Below, piece by piece: positions 54,601 to 62,074 of a stretch of 64,000 nucleotides of DNA. This DNA comes from JAJDTT01 sp965116695 (GTDB lineage Bacteria; Acidobacteriota; UBA6911; RPQK01; JAJDTT01), in assembly GCA_965116695.1 (NCBI GenBank), contig OZ220706.1:3348001-3412000 (forward strand). Reading direction: 5' to 3'. The stretch's first letter is position 1. Every line of letters starts with the position of its first letter. The position numbers were made by a program, and so were the translations under genes. Below the pieces are notes generated by a model. The model worked only from the letters and a program-made list of their open reading frames with translations, made no database searches and had not been told where the DNA came from.

Positions 54601-56061
54601 TTCGAAGCGGCAATTCAGGTTCAGATACGGTTCGTAGATTTCTCCGTAGTAGTAGAGTTTTTCGTGGGCGGTCGTCAGCGCCGAAAGGCGCCGCTTGAAA
54701 CGCTGGACGCCATTGTGCGAATCGAGTACGGAGAGCTTGTCCAAGGTGCCGGCCGCCAGGTTCAGGGGCAGCGCCTTGAGTCGATGTTGCAAGCGGAAGC
54801 TGGCCGGCTTCGGGAAGCGGAGATAGCGAATGTTGATGGGCCGCCCCGCCTTGTCGAACATGGGGTTTCTTTTGAAATAGCGGTAGATGAGATCGTAGAG
54901 ATAGCCCAACGTGATGGGATTGCAGGACCCGGTGGCCACCTGGTAGATCTGGACGCCTCTTGCGTTCGAGACGGCGGGAAGGGACGCCAGCAACGCGTTC
55001 ACCACCATATCCACGGGCACCAGGTCGATGATGACCTTGGGGCTCAGCGGCAGGGCCCGGAGACGGCCCTTGCCGATGGCGGCGATGAGAGGATCGGCCA
55101 TGCGGAGGCCCTCGAGCCATCCCGGGCTGGGCTCGGAAAAACCGCTCTCGATGACGGCGGGGCGAATGATGATGGTTGGAGCCCCGTTCCGGGTCCGCAA
55201 GACGATCCGTTCCCCGATGGACTTGGTGTAGGTGTAGGTGTCGTTCCAGCCCCGCTCGCGAGCCCACCTCATCCCTTCCCGGGAGAGTTGGTTCTGGATC
55301 CATTTCTTGCGGAGGTTCTCGATCTTCTCCCGTCTCCGAACGTTGCGTCCCCCCTTGGACCGCTTGAACCTTCGCAGCAGTGCCGCCGCGAATTCCCGCT
55401 CGCGTTCGGGCGCATGGGCGCGCTCGCGGACCGAGTCGAGGATGTTCTCGATGCGCTCGATGTCCAGATCCACGTCACTGAAGGTGCGCGCCGGAAAGGG
55501 ATCGCCGCCCCCGGCCGGAGCCTCCGGAATCGTTTCCGGCACCGAGCCGGCGACGGCGCCGCACACATAGGCGGTGGAGACGTGCACCAGGACGCAGTCG
55601 TCACAGGACTGGGCAAAGCGGGCGACGCGCTGAGCGCCCAGCACATTCAGGTGGTAGGCTTCGTCCAGCGGGGCGTCGAAGGAGACGACGGCGGCACTGT
55701 TGATGACGATGTCGGTTTCGCCCTGAAGGCGAAGCCGCGTCGGCTCGTCGATGTTCAGGTCGTCCCTGGACAGATCGCCCGAGACCGGGACCAGTTTCTC
55801 TTTCAGGAAAGCCGGAAAATCGCCGCCGAGCTTGCTGCGTAGACGGTCGAAGCAACTGGCTTGATAGAGTTCCCTTTCCAGTCTCATCTGCGCGGTCACG
55901 ACCGCGCCGCGCAGGTTCGTTCGCGGGCGGATCAGGACATAGACCCGCTTGACGCCGGGCACTGCCCAGAGGATTTTCTCGACCAGGCACTGCCCCAGGA
56001 AGCCGGTGGCTCCGGTGATGAACAGTGTCTTGCCCTTGAGATATTCGGCGACCGAGTTCAT
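51691..56061 (-). CDS. ElbD-like fatty acyl reductase / acyl ligase / ACP / PlsC fusion
   Basis: A 1456-residue multidomain protein. Residues 1 to ~520: NAD(P)-binding acyl reductase (TGATGFLG at 16-23; YxxxK in DTYTYTKS). About 540-1110: adenylate-forming acyl ligase (YEGYGLTETAP, TGDLGWVDEDGYLYITGRKKN), with a degenerate phosphate loop FTTTTAADPKGAV. About 1125-1200: acyl carrier domain with phosphopantetheine Ser at about 1168 (GLDSLAAMELL). About 1250-1456: PlsC acyltransferase (NHSSHLD, FPEGTRS). This order matches, from memory, Myxococcus ElbD, the multifunctional enzyme implicated in ether-lipid synthesis. It could load, reduce and transfer an acyl chain onto a glycerophosphate at the membrane. 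It stands alone between tRNA-Ser and the F420 genes. Confidence 0.85.
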   Translation of the reverse strand: MNSVAEYLKGKTLFITGATGFLGQCLVEKILWAVPGVKRVYVLIRPRTNLRGAVVTAQMRLERELYQASCFDRLRSKLGGDFPAFLKEKLVPVSGDLSRDDLNIDEPTRLRLQGETDIVINSAAVVSFDAPLDEAYHLNVLGAQRVARFAQSCDDCVLVHVSTAYVCGAVAGSVPETIPEAPAGGGDPFPARTFSDVDLDIERIENILDSVRERAHAPEREREFAAALLRRFKRSKGGRNVRRREKIENLRKKWIQNQLSREGMRWARERGWNDTYTYTKSIGERIVLRTRNGAPTIIIRPAVIESGFSEPSPGWLEGLRMADPLIAAIGKGRLRALPLSPKVIIDLVPVDMVVNALLASLPAVSNARGVQIYQVATGSCNPITLGYLYDLIYRYFKRNPMFDKAGRPINIRYLRFPKPASFRLQHRLKALPLNLAAGTLDKLSVLDSHNGVQRFKRRLSALTTAHEKLYYYGEIYEPYLNLNCRFEVENTMGLLDTMSQEEREIFNFDVTRLNWRHYIQNIHIPGVKKFILKMEGGGTLELDVPPGGEGGSVSTINDLLAYSVSRYSGKTALQMQRNGEWIRYTYSDLQRLAETVGRQLRIEGLAKGDRVVLFAENQPDWGVAYLGAASQGLVVVPLDSQSWHREVWSVARFTEARAILASARTIERLPPEGMARNESGETPIRLLNINDLAQPFGLPQYPRSTGAVDPASPAAGGRAVRVDAGDPASIIFTTTTAADPKGAVHTHSSFLNNLHGMNRYLAAEETDQILSVLPLYHALEFTCGFLSPLFGGATVTYLHSLKPRVILRTMRETGTTCMLGVPSLYALIRDDINRRTLRASKSSLKSNLVAKSRQLSKSIDRTFGKNLGRQIFARVHQEFGGRIRAFVSGGSSLGDELYDDFKALGLTIYEGYGLTETAPVLTVNPLNRSRRGSAGKPLPGTELRIFQADDRGEGEIIVRTPSLMQGYYKNPEATRAAMRDGWFHTGDLGWVDEDGYLYITGRKKNVIVTGAGKNVYPVDLEAIYRNVPAVADICVVGTPKGLTEDVHAVIVPQKETLRDVATAEWPRAMKRATRALARQLPGYQRLQHIHLSETPLPRRGDGSLARDVILQNVHRSIARSRARGAPVARPRGGDVATELTRELSRISGIPSAEITPDSHLFTDVGLDSLAAMELLIQLEHRFGISLPEERVAGLVTFGDLVDAVREGQAATAAGAAGAAPVRSALPWSQRPSIDRAFLGLSFSALRLFYATYFRLRLRFPERLPRDEAYIIAANHSSHLDSGAIIAALAGALGTGQAKKLHLLGARDYFFNNTVRAWFFSTFLNVVPIEREETSLEGLRTIQTILQEGEPVLIFPEGTRSRTGELRSFKPGLGLIARELRVPIVPTHINGAYQALPAGRTLPRPGRLEVTFGKPIRTERYFPDGAEESRVHVYRKIADDVRDQVVRLANGSRDEPV

Positions 56062-56260
56062 TGACAGCTACCCGGAAGATCGGGCTCGAACCGCTGCACC
56101 GCCCGTAAAATGTTGCTGGCGACGCCTCCATCAACTCATCAACGCAGGGGAGAGATTACGCGGACGCTCTCTCCCTCGCAAGCCTTCAGGCTCCGTGAAG
56201 ATGGTGGCCACGGGCGGCAAAAACCGACAGAATGCGAGGCTTGTGGGGGTGGTCGCGCTT

Positions 56261-56269
56261 TGCTCTAAT
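56261..56269 (+). promoter_or_regulatory. Extended -10 upstream of the F420 operon
   Basis: TGC-TCTAAT (hexamer 56264-56269) with TTGTGG at 56241-56246 (17-bp spacing) as -35. It is 68 nt before the npdG GTG. The remainder of the 276-bp divergent gap (56062-56337) shows no gene. Confidence 0.4.
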
Positions 56270-56337
56270 GCGGCTTCCGGCAGGTGTGGGCCCCGGGTTG
56301 CGGTCCTGCGCCGCAGGCACAAAAAAGAGGACGGATT

Positions 56338-56997
56338 GTGAAGCTGGGTGTGCTCGCCGGCACCGGACAGGAAGGCCGAGGCATTGCACTGCGTCTGGCC
56401 GGAGCGGGGTGCGAGGTCCTGGTCGGATCCCGGAGCCGGAGGCGGGCGGCCGGGACGGCGTCGGAATTGAATCGTCTCCTGGGGGGTGGAGCCCGGATTC
56501 GGGGAGCCCTGAACCTGGAGGTGGCGGCGCGGTCTGCGGTTCTCTTTCTGGCGGCGCCTTTTGCGGCGGCGGCCGATCTGGCGTCCAGGTGCGCGCCGCA
56601 CGCGGCGCCGGAAGCCACTTGGGTGGATGTCACCGTGCCGGTGTCGTTCGACGCCGGCCGGGTGAAGTTGGCCTCCCTGGAGGCCCCCTCCGGCAGCGAG
56701 CAACTGGCCGCGGCTCTTCCCGAACCGGATGCTCTGGTGGCGGCGCTCAAGACCGTTCCGGCCCGCCTCCTGGGCGAGGTCACGGCTTCTCTCGACTGCG
56801 AAGTCTTCGTGTGTGGGAATTCGGTGCGCCGGAAGCGCCAGGTGGCGCAATTGTTGGGGCGATGGCCCGGAGTCCGAACGGTGGACGCCGGCCGTCTCGA
56901 AGCGGCCCGGACGCTGGAGGGAATGAGCGCCCTTCTGATCGGCATCAATCGCCGATACCGGGTTCACGGGTCGCGTTTCCGTGTTGTGGGGCTTTGA
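56338..56997 (+). CDS. npdG: F420-dependent NADP reductase-like protein
   Basis: A 219-residue Rossmann protein of the NpdG/Fno family that moves hydride between NADPH and coenzyme F420. The N-terminal LGVLAGTGQEGRGIALRLAG replaces the usual GGTGxxG; GSRSRRRA holds basic residues that would bind the NADP phosphate. VPARLLGEV and CGNSVRRKRQV match the F420 reductase pattern. The GTG at 56338, preceded by AAGAGG, is preferred over a longer in-frame reading. It lies 6 bp before cofD in the F420 operon, which supports the assignment. Confidence 0.88.
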   Translation: MKLGVLAGTGQEGRGIALRLAGAGCEVLVGSRSRRRAAGTASELNRLLGGGARIRGALNLEVAARSAVLFLAAPFAAAADLASRCAPHAAPEATWVDVTVPVSFDAGRVKLASLEAPSGSEQLAAALPEPDALVAALKTVPARLLGEVTASLDCEVFVCGNSVRRKRQVAQLLGRWPGVRTVDAGRLEAARTLEGMSALLIGINRRYRVHGSRFRVVGL

Positions 56998-57003
56998 AGA
57001 TCC

Positions 57004-57984
57004 GTGGCGCCAGCCCCTCCTCAGATCGGGATCGGCGGTGAGGTTTCCAGGCCGGACTCCGCGCCCGTGGTGGCGTTGGCCGGAGGCGTCGGCGCCGCAA
57101 AACTGGTCTCGGGTATGGCGCTGGAGGGGCTCGGACGGCGCCTGACCGTCGTGGTCAATACCGGGGATGACCTGGAGGCCTTCGGGCTCCGGATCTGCCC
57201 GGATCTCGACACCATCACCTATACCCTGGCGGGCCTGTCCAACCGGACCTGGGGCTGGGGCATCGAGGGGGACACGTTCCGCTGCCTGGAGGCCCTTGGC
57301 CGCTTGGGTGCGGACACCTGGTTCGGCTTGGGAGACCAGGATCTGGCGACCCATCTCTGGCGAACCTCCCTGTTGAACCAGGGGTGGGGCCTGGCGGCCG
57401 TGACCGCAAAGATCTGTGAAGCCCTGGCCGTGGAGGTTTCGGTCCTGCCCATGGCGGAAGGCTACACGCCGACCCTGGTGGAGACCGACGCCGGCCGCCT
57501 TCATCTCCAGGAGTACCTGGTCAGGGAGAAGTGCGGTCCCCGGGTCCGGGGATTCGAATACTCGCGGTTGGATGCTCAAAGCGCGGCCCCGGGAGTGGAG
57601 AAGGCCATTCGAAATGCCCGGATCATCGTCATCTGTCCCAGCAATCCCTTCATCAGCGTGGGACCCATACTGGCAGTTCCCGGGATCAGGCAGGCTGTGG
57701 CCTCGAGTCCCGCCCTGGTGGCGGCGGTCAGTCCCATTGTCGGCGGGTGCGCCCTCAAGGGTCCGGCGGCGAAAATGCTCGGGGAGCTGGGGCATCCGGT
57801 CTCGGCCGAAGGGGTTGCCGGGATCTACCGGGATCTCCTGGATGTCTTCGTGCTGGACGAACGCGATGCCGGAAGCGCGCCGGCCATCGAGCGTCTGGGC
57901 ATGCGGGTCGTAATCCGGAATACGGTTATGGACACTACCGGCGCCAAACGGGCTCTGGCACGCGCTCTCATGCGATTGGTGTGA
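57004..57984 (+). CDS. cofD: 2-phospho-L-lactate transferase (CofD)
   Basis: A 326-residue enzyme that joins the activated phospho-acid from CofC to the deazaflavin FO, making F420-0 or dehydro-F420-0. Family motifs: VVALAGGVGAAKLVSG at the N-terminus, VVNTGDDLEAFGLRICPDLDTITYTLAG, GLGDQDLATHLWR, and CPSNPFISVGPILAV. Starts with GTG. The stop codon overlaps the cofC GTG (GTGA). The ~15 extra N-terminal residues before the core could mean a slightly later start. Confidence 0.95.
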   Translation: MAPAPPQIGIGGEVSRPDSAPVVALAGGVGAAKLVSGMALEGLGRRLTVVVNTGDDLEAFGLRICPDLDTITYTLAGLSNRTWGWGIEGDTFRCLEALGRLGADTWFGLGDQDLATHLWRTSLLNQGWGLAAVTAKICEALAVEVSVLPMAEGYTPTLVETDAGRLHLQEYLVREKCGPRVRGFEYSRLDAQSAAPGVEKAIRNARIIVICPSNPFISVGPILAVPGIRQAVASSPALVAAVSPIVGGCALKGPAAKMLGELGHPVSAEGVAGIYRDLLDVFVLDERDAGSAPAIERLGMRVVIRNTVMDTTGAKRALARALMRLV

Positions 57985-58655
57985 ACGTCGTTCTGTTGCC
58001 GGTCAAGGAGCTGGGTCAAGCCAAACGGAGGATGTCTCCCTGGCTGTCCCGCCGGGAAAGGAAGGGGCTGGTCCGGGCCATGTTGGAGGATGTGGGAAGG
58101 GCTCTGGCGGGCGCGAAAACGCCGGGCCGGGTGGTGGTTGCCGGCCGGGACCCGGAGCTTGCGGCCTATGCCGCCCGGCGGCGGTGGGAGTTCATTCGGG
58201 AGCGGTCCCAGACATCCGAGAGCCGCTCCGTGGACGAGAGTGCAGCCGCACTGCGCCGACAGGGGGCCACGTGCGTTCTCAGGGTGCCGGTCGACGTCCC
58301 TCTCATCGAGGCGCGGGATGTGGACGCTTTGCTGGGACGGCCGCTGGCCGCTCCGGCGGCGCTCCTGGTGCCTTCGCGGGACGGCCGCGGCACCAATGCC
58401 TTGTTGAGAATGCCGCCGGATGCCTTTCCGTCCCGCTTCGGCCGCGACAGCCTGCGCCGGCATCTGGCAGAGGCGCGGCGCGCCCGGGTTCCCGCCACCG
58501 TGCTCTCCAACCCGCGCATCGGCCTGGATCTGGACGGCCCCGAAGACCTGGTGCGGTTCTGGCAGGGGAAGGGGGGAGCGGCGACGAGGGACTATCTCGC
58601 CGAGAGCGGTCTCGCCGTCCGCTTGGCCGGGAAGGGGTGGAGCCTTCATGAGTGA
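57981..58655 (+). CDS. cofC: Phospholactate/phosphoenolpyruvate guanylyltransferase (CofC)
   Basis: A 224-residue GTP-dependent nucleotidyltransferase that activates 2-phospholactate, PEP or 3-phosphoglycerate for CofD. The N-terminal VVLLPVKELGQAKRRMSPWL is the nucleotide-binding segment; VLRVPVDVPLIEARD and GRGTNALLRMPPDAF hold the metal and substrate contacts. The GTG at 57981 overlaps the cofD stop. The end overlaps cofE by 8 bp. Which phospho-acid it uses cannot be read with confidence. Confidence 0.93.
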   Translation: MNVVLLPVKELGQAKRRMSPWLSRRERKGLVRAMLEDVGRALAGAKTPGRVVVAGRDPELAAYAARRRWEFIRERSQTSESRSVDESAAALRRQGATCVLRVPVDVPLIEARDVDALLGRPLAAPAALLVPSRDGRGTNALLRMPPDAFPSRFGRDSLRRHLAEARRARVPATVLSNPRIGLDLDGPEDLVRFWQGKGGAATRDYLAESGLAVRLAGKGWSLHE

Positions 58656-59403
58656 CGGCTGTGTGCGCATCCTGGGCATCCCGGGGCTCCCGGAGGTGAC
58701 GCGGGGGGACGCTCTGGGCCCACTTCTGGTGGAGGCGCTGGCGGGGGTCCCCTTGCGGGTCCGGTCAGGGGATATCCTGGTGCTGGCACACAAGATCGTT
58801 TCCAAGGCGGAAGGGAGGACGGTGCCGCTGGCGGCGGTCACCCCGTCGCCGTTGGCCAACTCCTGGGCGCGCCAATGGGGCCGGGATCCGAGGGTGGTCG
58901 AACTGGTCCTGTCCGAGAGCCGGAGAATCGTGAAGATGGATCGCGGCGTGCTGCTGGCTGAAACCAGGCACGGGCTCGTGTGCGCCAATGCCGGTGTCGA
59001 TCTCTCCAACAGCCCGAGGGGAACGGCCACCCTGCTCCCGGAGGATCCCGACCGCTCCGCAGCCGGCATCAGGGATTGCCTGAAAGAGGCGACGGGTTCG
59101 GACTTGGCGGTGATCATTGCCGACACTTTCGGCCGGCCCTGGCGCGAAGGGCAGGTGAACGTGGCCATCGGCGTGGCGGGCGGAATGCCGTTGACGGATT
59201 ATCGGGGAAGTCAAGACGGTTTCGGGCGGACGTTGCAGGCCACCTGCATCGCCCGCGCCGACGAAATCGCTTCCGCCGCGGAGCTGGTGATGGGAAAGCG
59301 GCGGAGGGTGCCGGCGGCGCTGATCCGGGGAGTAAGCTTGGAACAGGGGCCAGGCGGCGCGTCGAGGCTGGTGCGCCCTGCGGAGCGGGACCTGTTTCGC
59401 TAA
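58648..59403 (+). CDS. cofE: Coenzyme F420-0:L-glutamate ligase (CofE)
   Basis: A 251-residue ligase that adds L-glutamate residues to F420-0. Characteristic parts: GDILVLAHKIVSKAEGR, CANAGVDLSNSP, IIADTFGRPWREGQVNVAIG and DYRGSQDGFGR. It is the single-domain form, as in Archaea; actinobacterial FbiB has an additional C-terminal flavin-reductase domain that is absent here. The ATG at 58648 overlaps cofC by 8 bp. The end overlaps the convergent cofH by 4 bp. Confidence 0.94.
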   Translation: MSDGCVRILGIPGLPEVTRGDALGPLLVEALAGVPLRVRSGDILVLAHKIVSKAEGRTVPLAAVTPSPLANSWARQWGRDPRVVELVLSESRRIVKMDRGVLLAETRHGLVCANAGVDLSNSPRGTATLLPEDPDRSAAGIRDCLKEATGSDLAVIIADTFGRPWREGQVNVAIGVAGGMPLTDYRGSQDGFGRTLQATCIARADEIASAAELVMGKRRRVPAALIRGVSLEQGPGGASRLVRPAERDLFR

Positions 59404-60704
59404 CTTTCCTTGGCCAAAGTCCCACGCCCCTCGGCGGCCGGGGCAGCGCCGGGGTTGAAGCGAAACCGCCGCGACCGGGTCAACTGGGCGTAGGAGCCGA
59501 AGCGGTTCCGGTCGCCGGTCCGCAGGGAGTCCAGAGGGTGGGCCCCGTCTTCATCGTCGCCGGTGAAGGTGCGCAGAGTCCCGTAGAGCGTGTTCCGTTC
59601 CGCCGGGACTCTGCCCGCGTCGCGAATCATGCGATGAAGCTCTTCAGGGGTCGCCAATTGGCCGTGACCGGCCCCGGCGGCGGTGGAGATGCTCTCGTTG
59701 ATCAGCGTGCCCCCCAGGTCGTTGGCGCCGGCCGCCAGACAGAGTTGAGCCAGCTTCATCCCTTCCTTGACCCAGGAGACCTGGAGATTGGGAATGTCCT
59801 TGTCCAACGCCAGCCGGGAGACGGCGTGGACCTTCAGGACCTCCCACCCCGTGGGTCCGGGCCGGAGGTCCGGCAGCCGTCCGCTCTGGTAGAGGGGGGC
59901 CTCCGTGTGGACGAAGCCCAAGGGTACGAACTCGGTGAAACCGCCGGTCTGGCGTTGGATGGTTCTCAGGTGCACCAGGTGCCGCGCGATGTGGGCCGGG
60001 GTTTCGAGGTGGCCGAACATCATGGTGGAGGAGGTCCGGATGCCCAGGGAGTGGGCAGTCGAAATGATCCGGGTCCAATCTCCACTGCTGATGCGTCCGG
60101 GCGAGATGAGGTCGCGCAGGTCGTCGTCGAGAATTTCGGCGGATGTGCCGGGCAGGCTGCCGATGCCCGCATCGCGGAGTTCCGCCAGGTAATCCCGAAC
60201 CTTCATCCCGGAGCGCAGGCACCCGTAAGAAATCTCCTCCGGCGAAAATGCGTGGACGTGCAGGCCGGGCTGGACTTCGGTCACGGCTCGGCAGATGCGG
60301 ATGTAGAGGTCGCCCGGCATGTCGGGAGGCAGCCCGGCCTGGATGCAGACCTCAGTAGCGCCGAATCGCCGCGCCTCGCGGGCCCGCCGGACGATTTCGG
60401 ACACGGGCAGCAAGTAGCCTTCGTCGCTGCGGTAGGTTCGGCTAAAGGCGCAAAAACTGCATTTCTTGGCGCAGACGTTGGTGAAGTTGATGTTTCGGTT
60501 GACCACGTAGGTCACCCGGTCGCCGACGGAACGGCGCCTCAGAGAGTCGGCGGCCTCGAGGAGGGCGAGAAACTCCGGTCCCCGGCACTCCAGCAGCCGG
60601 ACCAGGTCGGGCACCGCCAGGTCGCGGCCCTCCAGCGATTTGCCCAGAATGCGGGCGACGTCGATTCGAGCGGTGCTCAGCGCCCGCTCCGGTTCAGTCG
60701 GCAC
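59400..60704 (-). CDS. cofH: FO synthase subunit CofH
   Basis: A 434-residue radical-SAM enzyme that joins a tyrosine-derived hydroxybenzyl group to 5-amino-6-ribitylaminouracil, the first step of FO formation. The cluster motif is CAKKCSFC in NINFTNVCAKKCSFCAF. Further family marks are EVCIQAGLPPDM and GSLPGTSAEILDD. It overlaps its partner cofG by 11 bp; in Actinobacteria the two are fused as FbiC. Here they are separate genes, as in Archaea and Cyanobacteria. Confidence 0.95.
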   Translation of the reverse strand: MPTEPERALSTARIDVARILGKSLEGRDLAVPDLVRLLECRGPEFLALLEAADSLRRRSVGDRVTYVVNRNINFTNVCAKKCSFCAFSRTYRSDEGYLLPVSEIVRRAREARRFGATEVCIQAGLPPDMPGDLYIRICRAVTEVQPGLHVHAFSPEEISYGCLRSGMKVRDYLAELRDAGIGSLPGTSAEILDDDLRDLISPGRISSGDWTRIISTAHSLGIRTSSTMMFGHLETPAHIARHLVHLRTIQRQTGGFTEFVPLGFVHTEAPLYQSGRLPDLRPGPTGWEVLKVHAVSRLALDKDIPNLQVSWVKEGMKLAQLCLAAGANDLGGTLINESISTAAGAGHGQLATPEELHRMIRDAGRVPAERNTLYGTLRTFTGDDEDGAHPLDSLRTGDRNRFGSYAQLTRSRRFRFNPGAAPAAEGRGTLAKES

Positions 60705-61860
60705 CGGCGGCCTCCCCCGCTGAATCTGGGGTCTGCGGCCGGAGGGAGCCGGCCGGGAAATACCCGTCCGGGTCCGCCTCGGACCGCAACCGGGAGTGGA
60801 GAGCCGAGGGCAGGAATGAAGAAGGGTCCCGGATGTACTCGGGATAGACCGGAAATCGGGCCTTGAGCCGGAAGCCGCGCGATTCGGTCTGGCGGGCCAG
60901 GGCGGCGATTCGGGGCCAGGGCGCCTCGGGATTCACGAAGTCGATGGTCAGCGGAGAAATGCCGCCCCAATCGTTGATTCCGGCATCCAGGTAATCCAGG
61001 TATCGAAGGTTGTGAGCCGACAGGTTGGGAGGAGCCTGCAGGTTGGCTGAGCCGCCCAGAATCAGGCGGGCGTGTGAGAGCGTTTCCATCATCTCCCGGC
61101 CGGATGCGCCCCGCGCTGCCGCCATGGGGGTACCCGGCTTGGGAACGAAGTTCTGGATGATGATTTCCTGCAGATGGCCGTACCGGTTCTGGAGGCGCCG
61201 GAGATGGTGAAGGGAATCGACCCGGTCCTGGGCGGTTTCCCCGATTCCGACCAGGAGGCCGGTGGTGAAGGGTATCTTCAGTTCGCCGGCGTCCCGAAGC
61301 ACCCGGAGGCGCAACTGGGGGTCCTTGGTTGGATTCCGATGATGCGGGCCTCCCGGTTCCGAGAGTCGGCGGCTCGTGCTTTCCAGCATCAGGCCCAGAG
61401 ACACGTTGACCTGTTTCAGGGCCGCCAGTTCGCGCCGGGTGAGGATGCCGGGATTGCTGTGGGGGAAGAGGCGGCTCTCCTCCAGAACCAGCGAGCACAT
61501 GTCGTAGAGATACTCGATCGTGCTGTCGTACCGGTGCTGACGGAGCCAGCGGCGCGCCCCCGGGTAGCGGCGCTCAGGCCGATCGCCCAATACGAAAAGG
61601 GCCTCGCGGCAGCCCAGTTCCTCTCCCCGGCGAACGACGGTGAGAACCTGGTCCGGGTTCAAGTAGGGCGGGAACTCATCGCTGGGATCCCTCCGGAAGG
61701 CGCAGTAGCCGCAACGGTCGCGGCAGAGGCGGGTCAGGGGGATGAAGACTTTGGGCGAAAAGCTGATGGTCCGGCCCTTGACCTGGTCGCGCAGGCGCGC
61801 GGCGGTGCGGCAGAGAGTTTGTACGGACTCCGGGAGCCGCCGTTCCCGCGTTTTGGCCAT
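60694..61860 (-). CDS. cofG: FO synthase subunit CofG
   Basis: A 388-residue radical-SAM enzyme that cyclises the CofH product to the deazaflavin FO. The cluster motif is CRDRCGYC in LTRLCRDRCGYCAF. ALFVLGDRPERRYPGAR and NPGILTRREL are typical of CofG. It starts at ATG 61860 with no long upstream extension and runs divergently from tRNA-Sec, whose gene begins 67 bp to the right. With cofH it forms the leftward half of the F420 locus. Confidence 0.95.
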   Translation of the reverse strand: MAKTRERRLPESVQTLCRTAARLRDQVKGRTISFSPKVFIPLTRLCRDRCGYCAFRRDPSDEFPPYLNPDQVLTVVRRGEELGCREALFVLGDRPERRYPGARRWLRQHRYDSTIEYLYDMCSLVLEESRLFPHSNPGILTRRELAALKQVNVSLGLMLESTSRRLSEPGGPHHRNPTKDPQLRLRVLRDAGELKIPFTTGLLVGIGETAQDRVDSLHHLRRLQNRYGHLQEIIIQNFVPKPGTPMAAARGASGREMMETLSHARLILGGSANLQAPPNLSAHNLRYLDYLDAGINDWGGISPLTIDFVNPEAPWPRIAALARQTESRGFRLKARFPVYPEYIRDPSSFLPSALHSRLRSEADPDGYFPAGSLRPQTPDSAGEAAGAD

Positions 61861-61910
61861 GCCAGCGTGATGTTAGCAGCAGCCGTCCAGCCGGAAAAGG
61901 GCCTCTTGAG

Positions 61911-61919
61911 TGCTAGAAT
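61911..61919 (+). promoter_or_regulatory. Extended -10 promoter of tRNA-Sec
   Basis: TGC-TAGAAT, with the hexamer at 61914-61919, lies 8 nt before the 5' end of tRNA-Sec. Transcription would begin within about two bases of the mature 5' end. Confidence 0.55.
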
Positions 61920-61927
61920 GCCGGCAC

Positions 61928-62023
61928 GGAGGCACTTCTCGTCTGGTGACGGGCCTGGTCTTCAAAATCAGTCGGGCCGCGGCGGGAGCCGGGGCCGGTG
62001 GGTTCGATTCCCATGTGCCTCCG
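61928..62023 (+). tRNA. selC: tRNA-Sec (selenocysteine, anticodon UCA)
   Basis: A 96-nt class II tRNA with selenocysteine features: 8-bp acceptor (GGAGGCAC/GTGCCTCC), discriminator G73, a 6-bp D stem (CTCGTC/GACGGG) closed by a TGGT loop, anticodon loop CTTCAAA (UCA), a very long GC-rich variable arm, and TTCGATT T-loop. The 3' CCA is not encoded (CCG follows). selA, selB and selD are not in the window. Confidence 0.93.
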
Positions 62024-62074
62024 CCGGACGGCGCTGGGCCCGAGTCCGGACGAGGGCGGAAACGGAGGTTTCGG

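Noticed and set aside
52720..55842. A 1040-codon open frame antisense to the ElbD-like gene
   Set aside because: It is the complementary-frame shadow of a GC-rich coding sequence. The composition is Gly/Arg/Asp/Val-rich with no recognisable domain, and the sense strand has clear catalytic motifs.
61910..62074. N-terminal extension of pheA through tRNA-Sec
   Set aside because: The extended reading translates the tRNA gene; the TTG at 62075 has a good Shine-Dalgarno and matches the start of the PheA core.
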